The notes: generated by a model from the letters alone, not told the origin. DNA of 64,000 nt from Adhaeribacter soli (GCF_008727925.1 NZ_VTWT01000004.1:248001-312000), one strand, 5' to 3'. Shown: positions 1 through 9,807, counted from the first letter of the stretch. A program made the numbers and translations.

Positions 1-1111
1 TATCCGCTTCGTCCAGATCATATTTTTCGGCTTCTACTCCAAGATTTTCTACACAATGGTTGTGTATAGCTTGATATTCATTTTGGCTTAGCTCAAACAG
101 GCTGCCCTGATTATTGCGCATTACCCGGCAATTGGCTAACTCAGGCAAAGCCTGGAGCTGGTTCCAGGTAAGTTGGTTAGGAACGAAGGACTTAACCTTA
201 AAAGTGAAAATATCGCCTTCTTCATCATCCTGGTGAAGTTCTTGGGTAACTTCTAAAATGGCTTTAACCCTTTTGCTTGGTGTAGATTCATACCCAATTA
301 GCAAATCGCCGGGCTTTACTTTAGAAAAGTTCTCGTAAACATTACGTTTATTGCCCTTTGCATTTACGTTAGAATAGGTTTGTTCTTGGCCAATGGCATA
401 GTCTTCCATGCGCCAAATCCTTGGATTGCAGTTGAGCCACCAGTAATTTATTGATTCCGGCTCTGAGGGGCTAATATTCTGCAGAGGTTCTATAATAGGT
501 GGTAGAGTAGGAGGTAAATCAACTTTTCCGCTTCGCTTAGATATTAATTTGGCAATACTTAAGTCGAATGCCGCAGGTGTAATTGAACCGCCATGCCAGT
601 TAGGATATTTAGCTTGTAAGGTCTTAATGCCTTCATCGACATGGACTTTAATCGTATTGATTAATTCCTCCAAAGCTAAAGCAAGACCGCTATGCGGAAC
701 CTGATCTTTATATACCCCAATCCAGGACATTTTATTGTTTTTAGGATTTGTATGGTACTGTATTGAGGCATTCTTGAATCTTTGAATTAGCTCTTCACCT
801 AAATTTAGGGTTGCCTCATTTTGTTCATCAACCGGTTTTCGGCTGGTGTTGAACTGAAACATCAATTGACAATATTCTTTGTCAATTTTCCGGATTATAA
901 AAGTGGCTGCATCTATTGCAGCTCCTCTATAATAGCAAGGAAGTAACCACAAAGTGAAGCCAAAATAGCCTGACTTTTCCGTGCCAATAAAATGATTCCG
1001 AGCTTTACCCTTGCTAAATTTCTTCCTTACCGAAAAAGTAAAATTATTGTCTTTCTGATGACGCGTATATAAATAATCAAATACTTGCTTTTGAAGCTCG
1101 AAGTAAGCCAT
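1..1111 (-). CDS. EVE-domain McrB-like protein, N-terminal part (truncated by window edge)
   Basis: The reading frame opens at the ATG at 1111 and is still open at base 1, so about 370 N-terminal residues are visible. Residues of roughly 1-190 form an unassigned domain. About residues 222-310 form a PUA-like EVE domain, seen as a YWWLNCNPRIW start followed by KPGDLLIGYES and an ILEVTQ strand. In known families this exact type of EVE domain sits in front of an McrB-like AAA+ GTPase, which recognises modified DNA in type IV restriction. The GTPase itself would lie outside the window. The gene starts 56 bases after the HerA stop on the same strand, so it probably belongs to the same defence operon. 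EVE identification is fairly sure; McrB is inferred. Confidence 0.7.
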   Translation of the reverse strand, partial: MAYFELQKQVFDYLYTRHQKDNNFTFSVRKKFSKGKARNHFIGTEKSGYFGFTLWLLPCYYRGAAIDAATFIIRKIDKEYCQLMFQFNTSRKPVDEQNEATLNLGEELIQRFKNASIQYHTNPKNNKMSWIGVYKDQVPHSGLALALEELINTIKVHVDEGIKTLQAKYPNWHGGSITPAAFDLSIAKLISKRSGKVDLPPTLPPIIEPLQNISPSEPESINYWWLNCNPRIWRMEDYAIGQEQTYSNVNAKGNKRNVYENFSKVKPGDLLIGYESTPSKRVKAILEVTQELHQDDEEGDIFTFKVKSFVPNQLTWNQLQALPELANCRVMRNNQGSLFELSQNEYQAIHNHCVENLGVEAEKYDLDEAD

Positions 1112-1167
1112 GCTTAATTATTAAATGTTTCTAAAAGTATTAAACTTAGGAAAATCTTTAACCCGAA

Positions 1168-3273
1168 CTATGCAGGTATATCTGCAGTTTCCTCAGCTCC
1201 ATTAGTAGGGGCAGTTTCTTGTTTAGTTCCTTGCCATTCGGCTGCTATTGAATTCCAATCTACGTCTCGAGATTCATTTCCTGTCCAAACATTCCAAAAA
1301 TCAGGATCATCAGATTTAGGTCTATATTTCTTTTCAAGCTCATTAATTTCAACTAATATAGGAATGGAAGATGCCCAGCCTAATAGGATTGCCTTTCTAC
1401 TAGGTAAAACAGGTAATTCCTTAAGCAATCCACCAACATTATCAGGTACAAGTCTGCTAATTAATTCTTGATCTCTATCATTTACAATTCTATGTAATAG
1501 GAAAGTATTGCATTGTGATAGTATGGTAGCTGAAAGTTCAGATGGTCTTTGAGATGATATCATTAAGCTAAGGCCAAACTTTCGTCCTTCCCTTGCAATC
1601 CTTTCATAAATCTGGTTGCATATTTCAGTCGCTGATATTTCTTCAGATTTTTCATAACCTCGCTTAATAAAATTATGAGCTTCTTCGAGTACTAATACTG
1701 TTGGAAGTACACGGGCATTTTGTCTTCTATATCGTTGAAGAGCTTCGAAAATAACCCTTGATGCCACAGCTACTACCAGGTGAACAACATCTGCAGGAAC
1801 TAAGGAAAGATCAATTACAACAATTCCTTTTAGATGGTTTTCAAGCCATTGTTCAAGAGTTAGGGAATCGTCTGACCCTATAATTGAATTCATTCGTGCA
1901 TCTGAAAGCATAGTACGAATCCTCATTATAAGAAAGTCTAAAAACGGCAAAACACCTTGTTGGTTGGCAACTAATTCAAGATGGCTAGGTAATTGTTCTG
2001 AATCAAAATTAATTGGAGCATCCTCATTAGGTCCCTCATAAGAAGCTATTCCACCAAATTGATCTAAAAAAGCTTTTAGGGCATCAATACAACTTTGGGC
2101 CTCAGCAGCATTAAAAGATTCATAATACTCTGTGCTTTGGTATGTCTTAAACTTAGACTTCGCAATATTTTCTATATGGTCAGCTAAAGACTCTAAACAG
2201 GAATTGATTTCCAATTCGCATGAATCTACAAATGACCTTATAGAGTTGGAATAACTTTGTAATCTTTTCCCAAAATCATTTCTACCTGGTTTGTCAGCAA
2301 TAGAACTAGAACCAATAGCAAGATCATGTAGAATAGAGGTGTGGCAGCTATTAATAAATCTTCTTGCTTTTTGAAAATTGTTCTCTGTTGCAGAAATTCC
2401 GCCTGATTTTAACTCTCTAAGCGTTTTTACTAAAATAGGGCGCTGGGTTTTCCCACTTGCTTGCGCAAATGAACTCCATTCATAGCTATTCCAAAGCCAA
2501 GCAGGCACTTTTAATTGTTTTAAATACTCAGCTTCACCTACTTTCAGTTCAACTTTAAAAACTTTAACCTCAGTATTAAGATTCTGAAAAGAATCAGAAT
2601 ACTCTCCATTTGGGTCAAGTACTACAAATCTTGCATTTAAAGGATTAGTTGTTTGATTTCTTTTTTGAGCTTCTTCTAATGACCATCTAATAAGGCCTGC
2701 AACCGAGCAAGACTTACCACTACCGGTATTACCTAAAACTGCAACATGGCGACCAAATAACTTATCAGGATTAATTTTTACAGATGCATTATCTGCAATA
2801 GGGGCTACGCCAATTTTTACAAAAGCTTGGTCATCGTCATTTTCAACGATTGCTTTAAGCTGCTCGGAGGTTGGAAGTACAACTGAATCACCGATGGAAG
2901 GAAAGGAATATACCCCCCTCTCTAATTTGTATGTTGATTTAGTATTGATATGATCAGTAGTAAGAGTTCCTACTGGATTAATTGACATTTTCCTTAATGG
3001 AAAAGGTAAATCTATTAGGTCAAAATCTTTATACCCTTTTCTTTTAGGGTATTGTGAATTTTCCACACCTAACCAATTTATAATGCCCACCAGTGCTCCA
3101 ACTTCATTTGGAATTAAAACAAAACCGTTTATCCGGGGGAATAAACTAGGGACACCTGTATTTATTGCGGTGCTTTGAGGGGCGTCGGTCTCTAATATTA
3201 CCTTAATATCAACAGGAGAAACAAATTCTACTGTACCGATTGCTAAATGCCTAATTTGATCCAGGTTGACCAT
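1168..3273 (-). CDS. herA: HerA-type hexameric ATPase of a SIR2-HerA defence pair
   Basis: This 701-residue protein has an N-terminal HAS-barrel-like region, a Walker A motif GNTGSGKS near residue 181, a following LDPNGEY strand, and a Walker B-type VLVLEEAHNF near residue 540. It ends with the conserved RIAREGRKFGLSLMISSQRPS segment of HerA/FtsK-like pumps. HerA proteins form hexamers that move DNA and, in SIR2-HerA antiviral systems, bind SIR2 subunits to build a large NADase/nuclease assembly. The start is the ATG at 3273; a TTG two codons earlier is also possible. It overlaps the end of the SIR2 gene by 23 bases, which implies translational coupling and a joint function. It is longer than many HerA proteins because of an insert around residues 250-450. 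Confidence 0.88.
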   Translation of the reverse strand: MVNLDQIRHLAIGTVEFVSPVDIKVILETDAPQSTAINTGVPSLFPRINGFVLIPNEVGALVGIINWLGVENSQYPKRKGYKDFDLIDLPFPLRKMSINPVGTLTTDHINTKSTYKLERGVYSFPSIGDSVVLPTSEQLKAIVENDDDQAFVKIGVAPIADNASVKINPDKLFGRHVAVLGNTGSGKSCSVAGLIRWSLEEAQKRNQTTNPLNARFVVLDPNGEYSDSFQNLNTEVKVFKVELKVGEAEYLKQLKVPAWLWNSYEWSSFAQASGKTQRPILVKTLRELKSGGISATENNFQKARRFINSCHTSILHDLAIGSSSIADKPGRNDFGKRLQSYSNSIRSFVDSCELEINSCLESLADHIENIAKSKFKTYQSTEYYESFNAAEAQSCIDALKAFLDQFGGIASYEGPNEDAPINFDSEQLPSHLELVANQQGVLPFLDFLIMRIRTMLSDARMNSIIGSDDSLTLEQWLENHLKGIVVIDLSLVPADVVHLVVAVASRVIFEALQRYRRQNARVLPTVLVLEEAHNFIKRGYEKSEEISATEICNQIYERIAREGRKFGLSLMISSQRPSELSATILSQCNTFLLHRIVNDRDQELISRLVPDNVGGLLKELPVLPSRKAILLGWASSIPILVEINELEKKYRPKSDDPDFWNVWTGNESRDVDWNSIAAEWQGTKQETAPTNGAEETADIPA

Positions 3274-4594
3274 TTTCAAGTGCTTTTTTTACATTCTCTT
3301 TTAATTCCTCTTCACTTGGGACAACTTCTTTTTCTGAATTTGACCCATCCCGCTTATTTACAAGTTCATTCATTTTAATTGTAAGCTTGTCAATAGCTGA
3401 CTTAGGTAAATAATTATCTACTAATGATTTTAAATCTCCAAAATGAGGTCCAAGAAGTAAAGTATATTGTGCTTTATTCTTGTCCTGTAGAAACTTTTGA
3501 ATCCTATCACCAGGATCGCTGTAAGCAATTATTACTAAATGAGTTGAAGGCATGGTAAACATATCGGCTATTACCCTATTTATATGGGAATCACCAAATC
3601 CGTAACCGAATGTTACAATTGCTGAATTAGGACGGCAAATGGCTGTAGAAAAGTCTCTAAAAAGTTCTGAATAAGGGTAATAAGCCGTTTCAATATCCTT
3701 TGCAGAATTAGGATAAATAACGCTATGCTCTGTAGCATTATTAGGGATATCAGGATGCGAGTCTGGTGCACCAAAGGGGAGGAGAGAGCGAATAATCTTG
3801 CCTTTTTTGCAAAATTTCCAATCAATAGACCCATGCAATTTCGTTATTTTTGCAACTCCCTCAACGTAGCGAGGTTCTCCCCGAATACCTGGAGGATTAT
3901 AATGATAGTCTAATTCTAAGCGAGTATTTCTGAAGATTGGCTGCAGCTTTCCTTTAAATCTATCCAGAAGTATAACCCCAACTTCGTCACATCCAAACTC
4001 TATAAAACGGTCATAATTCGTTGTAAAGATATTTAGTCTTTCTCTAGAAGCGGCCCTACTCGCAAAGCTTAAGAGAAAGGATTTAAGATAATTAAATGCA
4101 ATAAAGGCGTTTGAATCCTCGGCTTCATTCTTCTCAATAAATGCTCTTTCGGTTAATAGAATTTGTTTTATAAATTCATTTAACCTTATATCAAGTTCGG
4201 CTTTTAAGTTACCTGAAAGAGTATCGCCTAAAATCTCTAGTCCTCTTTGGAGATCAAATGCTACTCTGAAATCGTCTTCTAAATTAGCTTCACCACGCTC
4301 CATTGCAGAAGCAGACTTCTCAGAATGAAGCTTTATATTAGTTGAATATTCTCCTTCTAGATTCAGTCGCCCCATCCCTTGAGATGCATTACCAGCAAGA
4401 TAACTTACTGAAGTGGTTAGCCCCGATCCAATTAATAGTGAAAAGTGTTCACTTTGGAAGATTGTACTAAACCAAGGCTCTATTTTTTTACGAAGGCCTT
4501 TTTGATCTGAAATTTCATCACTACAAATAATATCATTGTTAATTTTTAAAATATGTGGTTTAGACCAGTTAATTTCAAATTCATTAGAATCCAT
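3251..4594 (-). CDS. SIR2-like NADase of a SIR2-HerA antiphage pair
   Basis: The protein has 447 residues from the ATG at 4594; a TTG four codons upstream is an alternative. A glycine-rich nucleotide-binding start (LLIGSGLTTS) lies near residue 55, FTTNYDRF near 191 carries the expected catalytic Asn and Asp, and ITKLHGSIDW near 250 carries the His. FGYGFGDSHINRV near 330 is typical of SIR2_2-type defence proteins. Family knowledge: such proteins cleave NAD+ on phage infection and stop growth. It is the first gene of a pair with HerA, with overlapping ends. The Glu/Lys-rich C-terminal tail (about 40 residues) is low complexity. The defence role is well supported by the pairing, but untested here. 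Confidence 0.87.
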   Translation of the reverse strand: MDSNEFEINWSKPHILKINNDIICSDEISDQKGLRKKIEPWFSTIFQSEHFSLLIGSGLTTSVSYLAGNASQGMGRLNLEGEYSTNIKLHSEKSASAMERGEANLEDDFRVAFDLQRGLEILGDTLSGNLKAELDIRLNEFIKQILLTERAFIEKNEAEDSNAFIAFNYLKSFLLSFASRAASRERLNIFTTNYDRFIEFGCDEVGVILLDRFKGKLQPIFRNTRLELDYHYNPPGIRGEPRYVEGVAKITKLHGSIDWKFCKKGKIIRSLLPFGAPDSHPDIPNNATEHSVIYPNSAKDIETAYYPYSELFRDFSTAICRPNSAIVTFGYGFGDSHINRVIADMFTMPSTHLVIIAYSDPGDRIQKFLQDKNKAQYTLLLGPHFGDLKSLVDNYLPKSAIDKLTIKMNELVNKRDGSNSEKEVVPSEEELKENVKKALENGQPGSN

Positions 4595-5331
4595 AGTTTT
4601 ATTCAAGAGTAATTTTAAGAGAAAAGGTATATGTTGTTGCCTAATATTAGTATTTCATTGTGAGGGGGATGGCCAATTTAAGCTTCTTATAACTTGCTTA
4701 TTATTACTAAAGGGCAATTGTCACATACTTTTTGGTACATGGCTGAAGCTGACTCAATTGAGCTTCAGCTATCGTTAAGCCTGTACTGAGGTATGTTCAA
4801 ACTTGCCCTTGCATTCTCAAGCTATATTGCCGACCGCATATCAGATTTACAACTTTTGCCAAACACCCAGAAGTAATCAAGAGCTCTGTACAATTAGTGC
4901 GATATCTATTCTCCTTGGTTATGTTCCATTTTGGAGAATCGAGCTATCTAAATACTCCAATGTTTCCCGAAAAGGTATTCAAGAAGGTGGTTTTAAGTGC
5001 TTTTTCCTTCGGTTTTAGAATTTTGCGCTTTAAATTCCGTTCTACCACTTATGTTTGAGCCCGGTTAGTAAAATTAATTGGGAAATTGAGTCAAGTTGAA
5101 ATTCGTAGCTTTGGTACTGAGGTATTCGGGGAGAAGGTAGGTGTATAAAGCTGCGCCATTCGAATCAGAATATAATATTTTTCAATTATAAGAAATTATT
5201 TGGAAAGTGCTGGCACCTTTTTATGGATGCAGATACCTTCTATAGTGTCTGCTTTTTAGAATTGGTTACTTAATTTGCTAATAGTTTAGATAAAATAAAC
5301 AAGTAGAATAACTCTCACAGTATATCCTTCC
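4595..5331. other. Intergenic region without a recognised gene
   Basis: About 740 bases separate the SIR2 gene start from the end of the next minus-strand gene. Short open frames occur on the plus strand but their translations look random and match nothing I know. The promoter of the SIR2-HerA operon should lie just above 4594. I see no tRNA, hairpin terminator or repeat here. Confidence 0.5.
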
Positions 5332-6564
5332 CTATTCCTTCAAAATCAAAACCTCATGAAGAAAGTATCTAAGATATTCTTTAGCATCAATGTCTTCAAC
5401 AATTAATTCGATTTTATTCATTAACTTCAAGAGGTCATAAATAGAATCTACGCGAGTTAGTAGTTCTGTTAGAATCTCTTTTTTATATTTTGATAATTCA
5501 CTTGACTTTAATTTGTCTACCTTCGATTTAATAAGAAACCTAATTTGATCAGGGTTGTTTATTTTACTTATTTGTGATAAATCTTGAAATTGCTCTTCCT
5601 CTCTTTCTTTGTATTTAGCTATTTTTTCTAATGCTTTTAATGCAGATTTAGGGGGTACACCGTGATTTATAGAAAGAAAGCTAGTTTTTAGATCTTTAGG
5701 TTTGATAAAGAGTTCTCCTTTTTCTGGTTTATCATCTCCGAAAATCAATGCCATTACACCTGAAAATTTCAGTGCTTCTCTTTTTACTTCATCATTGGAC
5801 ACCTCAATAATATATTTAGCACTACCTACTTTTTCAATTGGCCTACTTTCTTCTTTTTCAAAATAGATTCTGATAAACGATTCATTAAACTCACAACGTT
5901 TAACTAAAAATTTCACCGGGGATGTTTTAGCTTCTATGTGAAGAGCAATTAAGCCTATAAAGACTGTAATATTATTATTATAGTCGTAATATTTATTACA
6001 GGAGGTTATAGCTCTAAAGTAATATCCGTCATTATCTTTTAATAACCTATACTTCTTCTTATGCGTTTTACTTTTACTATACACCTCTCTCAAATATTCA
6101 AGATTGCTTGTTACAATGGAGTCATGCCCTTTTTCAAGTAAAGTATTAGCATACCTTTCCATCTTAAACAATCCTGAGAAAAAATCACTTCTTGCAGAGT
6201 AAATTGGTTTTGCAATAATTTTATTACCTTCTATCATCTCTCCGGTTTCAATATCAATAGAAGGAAAAATTAGAGCAAATTTGCCGTCATCTTCAGTCTT
6301 AGTAAAACTAAGTTCAGGGAAACTCATATCTAAGTCAATTTTTTCAAATTGACTGTTTATTGCCTTGACAGTTTGAAGCAACTTTGAAGCACCTGGAATC
6401 TCAATAAATTCGTCCTTTATATCATCCAAGCCCATTAAATTGCACAGATCTTCATAATATGGGCTTTTTTCAATAAGTTTCATTACGAACTTAACAGGCA
6501 CTCCTTTATCTGATGCTTGCACATCTTTATCGGTAAATGATTTTTTTCTAAATTTATCTTCCAT
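5332..6564 (-). CDS. Hypothetical protein, 410 aa
   Basis: I do not recognise this protein with confidence. It is soluble, with no signal peptide or membrane segment, rich in Lys, Glu and Ile, and starts at the ATG at 6564. The middle (residues about 170-215) reads KDNDGYYFRAITSCNKYYDYNNN, which faintly recalls the DUF932 type of phage/plasmid protein, but the match is too weak to name. The last 120 residues are predicted mainly helical (repeated Lys/Glu/Leu-rich stretches). It is a low-GC gene standing alone between two gaps next to a defence operon, so an accessory or phage-related role is possible. Confidence 0.6.
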   Translation of the reverse strand: MEDKFRKKSFTDKDVQASDKGVPVKFVMKLIEKSPYYEDLCNLMGLDDIKDEFIEIPGASKLLQTVKAINSQFEKIDLDMSFPELSFTKTEDDGKFALIFPSIDIETGEMIEGNKIIAKPIYSARSDFFSGLFKMERYANTLLEKGHDSIVTSNLEYLREVYSKSKTHKKKYRLLKDNDGYYFRAITSCNKYYDYNNNITVFIGLIALHIEAKTSPVKFLVKRCEFNESFIRIYFEKEESRPIEKVGSAKYIIEVSNDEVKREALKFSGVMALIFGDDKPEKGELFIKPKDLKTSFLSINHGVPPKSALKALEKIAKYKEREEEQFQDLSQISKINNPDQIRFLIKSKVDKLKSSELSKYKKEILTELLTRVDSIYDLLKLMNKIELIVEDIDAKEYLRYFLHEVLILKE

Positions 6565-6600
6565 TTAAGTTTTGAATAATACCTAAGTTTAAATTATGGA

Positions 6601-7023
6601 TTAGTTAATTGGTGATGCATCAGCAATTCCCAACCCAATACTTTCTGCTCCTTTATATCCAAAGGATTTAAACTTAAATTTCACTGTTTGTCTGGGTGTT
6701 AAATATTCATATAATGTATGCTGCTCGGAACCAATCAAAGAATTTGTTTTGCTGTAGTAGGTTACGTCTAGTACAACATCTTTATAGGTAGCTACTGTAG
6801 CACTACTTTTTATACTCCCTTCTATAACCCATTTACCCACAAGATTTTTTCGAAAGCTACCATCGGAGTGGATAAATTGCTTTGGGTAAACCTTCTCAGT
6901 CTGTTCAATTGTTAACTGAGCCTCCTCATAGGATTGGCCTGCACCTGCATGGCCACTATCGCAAGCAGAAAACCCAAAAATTAGTATGATTGAAATATAA
7001 ATAAATTGAAAATTTAATTTCAT
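6601..7023 (-). CDS. Lipoprotein with FxLYD-like domain
   Basis: Starting at the ATG at 7023, the 140-residue product begins with a short Lys-containing n-region, a hydrophobic stretch (FIYISIILIFG) and a lipobox-like FSAC, so it should be lipid-anchored at about Cys21. The rest resembles the FxLYD fold. It has a GKWVIEGSIKSSATVATYKDV strand pair, a VTYYSKTNSLIG turn, then EYLTPRQTVKFKFK, the usual order of a beta-sandwich of this family. Such small lipoproteins are widespread in Bacteroidota; their function is mostly unknown. An in-frame upstream extension to 7077 lacks a signal peptide at its end, so the internal start is preferred. Confidence 0.68.
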   Translation of the reverse strand: MKLNFQFIYISIILIFGFSACDSGHAGAGQSYEEAQLTIEQTEKVYPKQFIHSDGSFRKNLVGKWVIEGSIKSSATVATYKDVVLDVTYYSKTNSLIGSEQHTLYEYLTPRQTVKFKFKSFGYKGAESIGLGIADASPIN

Positions 7024-7103
7024 GGATTTATTCTGTTTTTCTAGCAAGCGATTACTCATTATTAATTGTGAAATCAAAATATGATTATTAACAGATATGC
7101 AGC

Positions 7104-7442
7104 CTAAGATTTGTTTCTTAAATCTTTCACTTCGAATCGCTCTATTTCTTGAGTCAATTTATTTAATAGCATCTGAACAAATCTACCGTTATATACTCCG
7201 TAGGTATCAGGTCTTGGTGATTTTCCTTCTAAAATTTGGTAGTAGAAAACTAAACATGTGGGGTTATTTTGTTCAGCTTGATATAGATAGCCGCCTTCAT
7301 TCCATTGCTCAGAATCCGCTGTATGAATAATTCTACCATTGTTTATTTCCCAAGTTAGTGTTTTATCCGAGTTAATACTTGCATAAATCCTACTTAGTAG
7401 GTCTTGTAGGGATATTTTTTTTGGGTAAATATAGATTGCCAT
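7104..7442 (-). CDS. Hypothetical protein, 112 aa
   Basis: The preferred start is the ATG at 7442 (MAIYIYPKK); an upstream frame to 7520 exists but adds an unlikely leader. The product is a small soluble protein with a central LTWEINNGRIIHTADSEQW segment that looks like a compact alpha/beta fold. I recognise no family. Its coding look (balanced composition, no stop codons, sensible hydrophobic pattern) supports a real gene. It sits 80 bases before the lipoprotein gene on the same strand, so the two may be co-transcribed. Confidence 0.55.
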   Translation of the reverse strand: MAIYIYPKKISLQDLLSRIYASINSDKTLTWEINNGRIIHTADSEQWNEGGYLYQAEQNNPTCLVFYYQILEGKSPRPDTYGVYNGRFVQMLLNKLTQEIERFEVKDLRNKS

Positions 7443-7605
7443 AAGGTACCTTAACGATTCTATGTATAGTTTTAAATAAAAATGTATACTGTTTAACCTT
7501 TTAATTAAACCAAAATCCAAGGTACTTAAATGGTTTTAATGTCGAAAGATTTTTAGAGGTGAAAAAAAGGAGAAAAATCACGTTAATCTAATTGTGTTTA
7601 AACCA

Positions 7606-7670
7606 CAATATTTATTATACAAAAGGCCAGCTTAGAAAATTCAGGCTGGCCTTTTGTATAATAAATATTG
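7606..7670 (-). terminator. Long hairpin terminator after the response regulator gene
   Basis: Two arms of 26 bases, 7606-7631 and 7645-7670, are perfectly complementary around a 13-base loop. The GC core GGCCAGC/GCTGGCC is flanked by AAAA and TTTT, so the hairpin can end transcription in either direction. It lies 31 bases past the stop of the response regulator gene. Confidence 0.85.
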
Positions 7671-7701
7671 GAGAGTGATTTACTTGTTGGCTTAGAAATA
7701 A

Positions 7702-8361
7702 TTATTCTATCTTATAAATCCCATGCCTGATCGCATATATAACTAATCCTACTCTGGATTCAACTTCAAGCTTTCTAAAAAGAGTCTCCCTGGTAGATTC
7801 CACAACCCGAGGGTGAATATTTAAAAGTGGCGCAAATGACTTATAGGGTAATTCAGTGCAAACTAATTTTAAGAATTCTATTTCCCGTGCACTAAGATCT
7901 GGACGTACTTCCTTTTTCTTATTGTTTAAACTTTTAATTGCAAGTTCAGCCACTTTGCTGGAATAATAGGTACCCTGAGTTTCAAGGGTTCTCAGCGCTT
8001 TTTCTAGTTCAGAAGGATCAGCATTCTTTAGAATGTAACCGTTAACGCCACACTTAAGCATTCTTAAAATTGAGTTGTCATCATTGTGCATGGAAAGAGC
8101 CAGTACCTTTATATCCGGGTAGTGCTTGGTTAGCCATTCTGCCGTTTGATATCCGTCCATTACCGGCATACTAATATCCAGTAGTATAATTTCCGGTAAA
8201 TTGTCCTGTTCGAGTTTGTTAATGAAGTCTTTGCCATGTTCCGCCTCCCAGGCTACAGAAAATCCTTCAAAGTCATTAACTAATTCCAGAATCCCCTTAC
8301 GGAAGAGTTTGTGGTCATCAACAATTACTACTTTAACTTTTGAGCGCTGGGGTGTTGTCAT
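7702..8361 (-). CDS. NarL/FixJ-type response regulator
   Basis: The 219-residue protein has a receiver domain (residues about 8-125) with the acidic pair DD near 15-16, the phosphoacceptor Asp at about 62 in LLDISMP, and the conserved Lys at about 112 in YILKNADP. A LuxR-type helix-turn-helix follows, from LSAREIEFLKLVCTELPYKSFAPLL to RKLEVESRVGLVIYAI. It should bind DNA as a dimer when phosphorylated by the neighbouring kinase. It overlaps the kinase gene by 29 bases. The target genes are unknown. Confidence 0.93.
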   Translation of the reverse strand: MTTPQRSKVKVVIVDDHKLFRKGILELVNDFEGFSVAWEAEHGKDFINKLEQDNLPEIILLDISMPVMDGYQTAEWLTKHYPDIKVLALSMHNDDNSILRMLKCGVNGYILKNADPSELEKALRTLETQGTYYSSKVAELAIKSLNNKKKEVRPDLSAREIEFLKLVCTELPYKSFAPLLNIHPRVVESTRETLFRKLEVESRVGLVIYAIRHGIYKIE

Positions 8362-9157
8362 AGATGGTAATCTGAGTCTTCGGAATCTCTAAATTTATCT
8401 GTGTTCCTTGAGAAGGTTCACTTTTTATGGAGTAAGAGGCCCCAATTAGCTTTGCCCGGTATTGGAGATTAAAGGTGCCGGTACCTTGGCTACTTTCTGC
8501 AAGCTGTGGATTAAAGCCTATCCCGTCGTCTTTAATGCAAAGAAAGAGTTTCTCAGGAAGATAGTCCAGAATTACTTCTAAGTTTGCTGAACCAGCATGT
8601 TTAATAGTATTGTTTAATGCCTCTTGCGCAATTCTAAAAATTACCAGCTTCTTATCCTGTTGAATGGCATATTCCTGACCCCTGACTTGTAAGTTTACCT
8701 GATGGATTCCTGATTTCTGAACAAGGTCCAGTTGAAACTGCAGCAATGCAGGTAAACTCTGATGATTTAGGTACTCACTGTTCAATTGCTTGGAAAGATC
8801 CCTCAAATCCTGAATGGCCTGATCAATTAATTCCTTGCTGGTAGCGATTTTCGTTTCTGCCTTCCTTTCATTCTTCAGATCCAAAGTGCTGATGTTTAAA
8901 CGGACAAGGGAAAGGATCTGGCCAATATTGTCATGAATTTCCTGGGAGATCATCAGGAAAGTTTGTTCCTGTACTTCGAGTTTCGAGTGCAGGATCTCCC
9001 GGTTAAACTCCTCTTCCATGGCGGACTTTTCCAGCAGGTGCGTAAACCTTTTCTTCTGATACAGCACCATGAAAACAAAGATAAAAACGGCGAGGGCGAA
9101 CAGTAGTACCGTTCCGGCCCCAATTACAATCAGGATTTCCTGAGCCGGCCCGCGCAT
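8333..9157 (-). CDS. Sensor histidine kinase (HisKA_3 / NarX-DesK type)
   Basis: The 274-residue protein has one N-terminal membrane helix (residues about 8-34), a coiled linker, a dimerisation/phosphoacceptor helix with His75 in ISQEIHDNIGQ, and a HATPase_c domain with EALNNTIKHA (N box), DDGIGFN (G1) and GTGTFNLQYRA (G2). There is no large extracellular sensor; the signal is probably sensed by the membrane helix or by the upstream six-helix membrane protein. The gene overlaps both neighbours, so all three are translated together. Confidence 0.93.
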   Translation of the reverse strand: MRGPAQEILIVIGAGTVLLFALAVFIFVFMVLYQKKRFTHLLEKSAMEEEFNREILHSKLEVQEQTFLMISQEIHDNIGQILSLVRLNISTLDLKNERKAETKIATSKELIDQAIQDLRDLSKQLNSEYLNHQSLPALLQFQLDLVQKSGIHQVNLQVRGQEYAIQQDKKLVIFRIAQEALNNTIKHAGSANLEVILDYLPEKLFLCIKDDGIGFNPQLAESSQGTGTFNLQYRAKLIGASYSIKSEPSQGTQINLEIPKTQITIYDNTPALKS

Positions 9158-9783
9158 AATAATCCGATTGTGTAAAACGAATATAAAAGATAATTCAAAG
9201 AGTAGTTGATCACGATCAGCTTGCTTGCCAGTCCCAACTCTTCCCTCATTAAATAATTTAAAAAACCCATTAAGAAAAATGCCCCGCTATAGAAAAATAT
9301 ATTACCTGTGCTTATCCAGAACAAAGGCGTGGCTGAAAGCTTTACGATCTCTGGTCTGGTAAGCAGGTCGTAAAAATAGCTTAAAGAACTTAGAATAATC
9401 AAGAAACTAGCCCCCATGATGGCATAGGAATTTACGGAATCTATTTTCTGCACAAAAACCGATAGGAGAAGGTGCGCCCCCAGGAACAAAGGAACGGAAG
9501 CGGAAAGGGCTTTTTTGATCCAGGCTTTTGTGACTGCTTTCCTGTAAATAAGGGCAATTAAGGTATAGCTGAAAGGAAGAAAATAATGGTATAAGAAGTG
9601 CGTTTTTTCATAAGCAAAAAAAAGCATGTAAAATGCTATGCTCTCTACCAGAAAAGTAACCCCGGTTAAAGTTGAAAAAAGATGAGCATAGTCTTCAAGG
9701 TTTTTGCGATTAAGCAAACTGGCCAGAAAGCTTGCAAATAAAATGCACAGGTATATAGAGAAAAATAATAACAGGTGGTTCAT
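9130..9783 (-). CDS. Multi-pass membrane protein upstream of a two-component pair
   Basis: The 217-residue product contains about six hydrophobic helices separated by short basic loops, starting with MNHLLLFFSIYLCILF. No catalytic motif is visible. Its 3' end overlaps the histidine kinase start by 28 bases. In Cytophagales, similar small membrane proteins often precede HisKA_3 kinases and are presumed to sense or transmit the input. That role is inferred from position; the protein family has no name I can give. Confidence 0.75.
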   Translation of the reverse strand: MNHLLLFFSIYLCILFASFLASLLNRKNLEDYAHLFSTLTGVTFLVESIAFYMLFFAYEKTHFLYHYFLPFSYTLIALIYRKAVTKAWIKKALSASVPLFLGAHLLLSVFVQKIDSVNSYAIMGASFLIILSSLSYFYDLLTRPEIVKLSATPLFWISTGNIFFYSGAFFLMGFLNYLMREELGLASKLIVINYSLNYLLYSFYTIGLLCAGRLRKS

Positions 9784-9807
9784 TAAAGCGCAGTACTGGT
9801 CGAAAAA

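Noticed and set aside
4536-5018. Two short plus-strand frames in the gap after the SIR2 gene
   Set aside because: Composition looks random, no start context, no recognisable motif.
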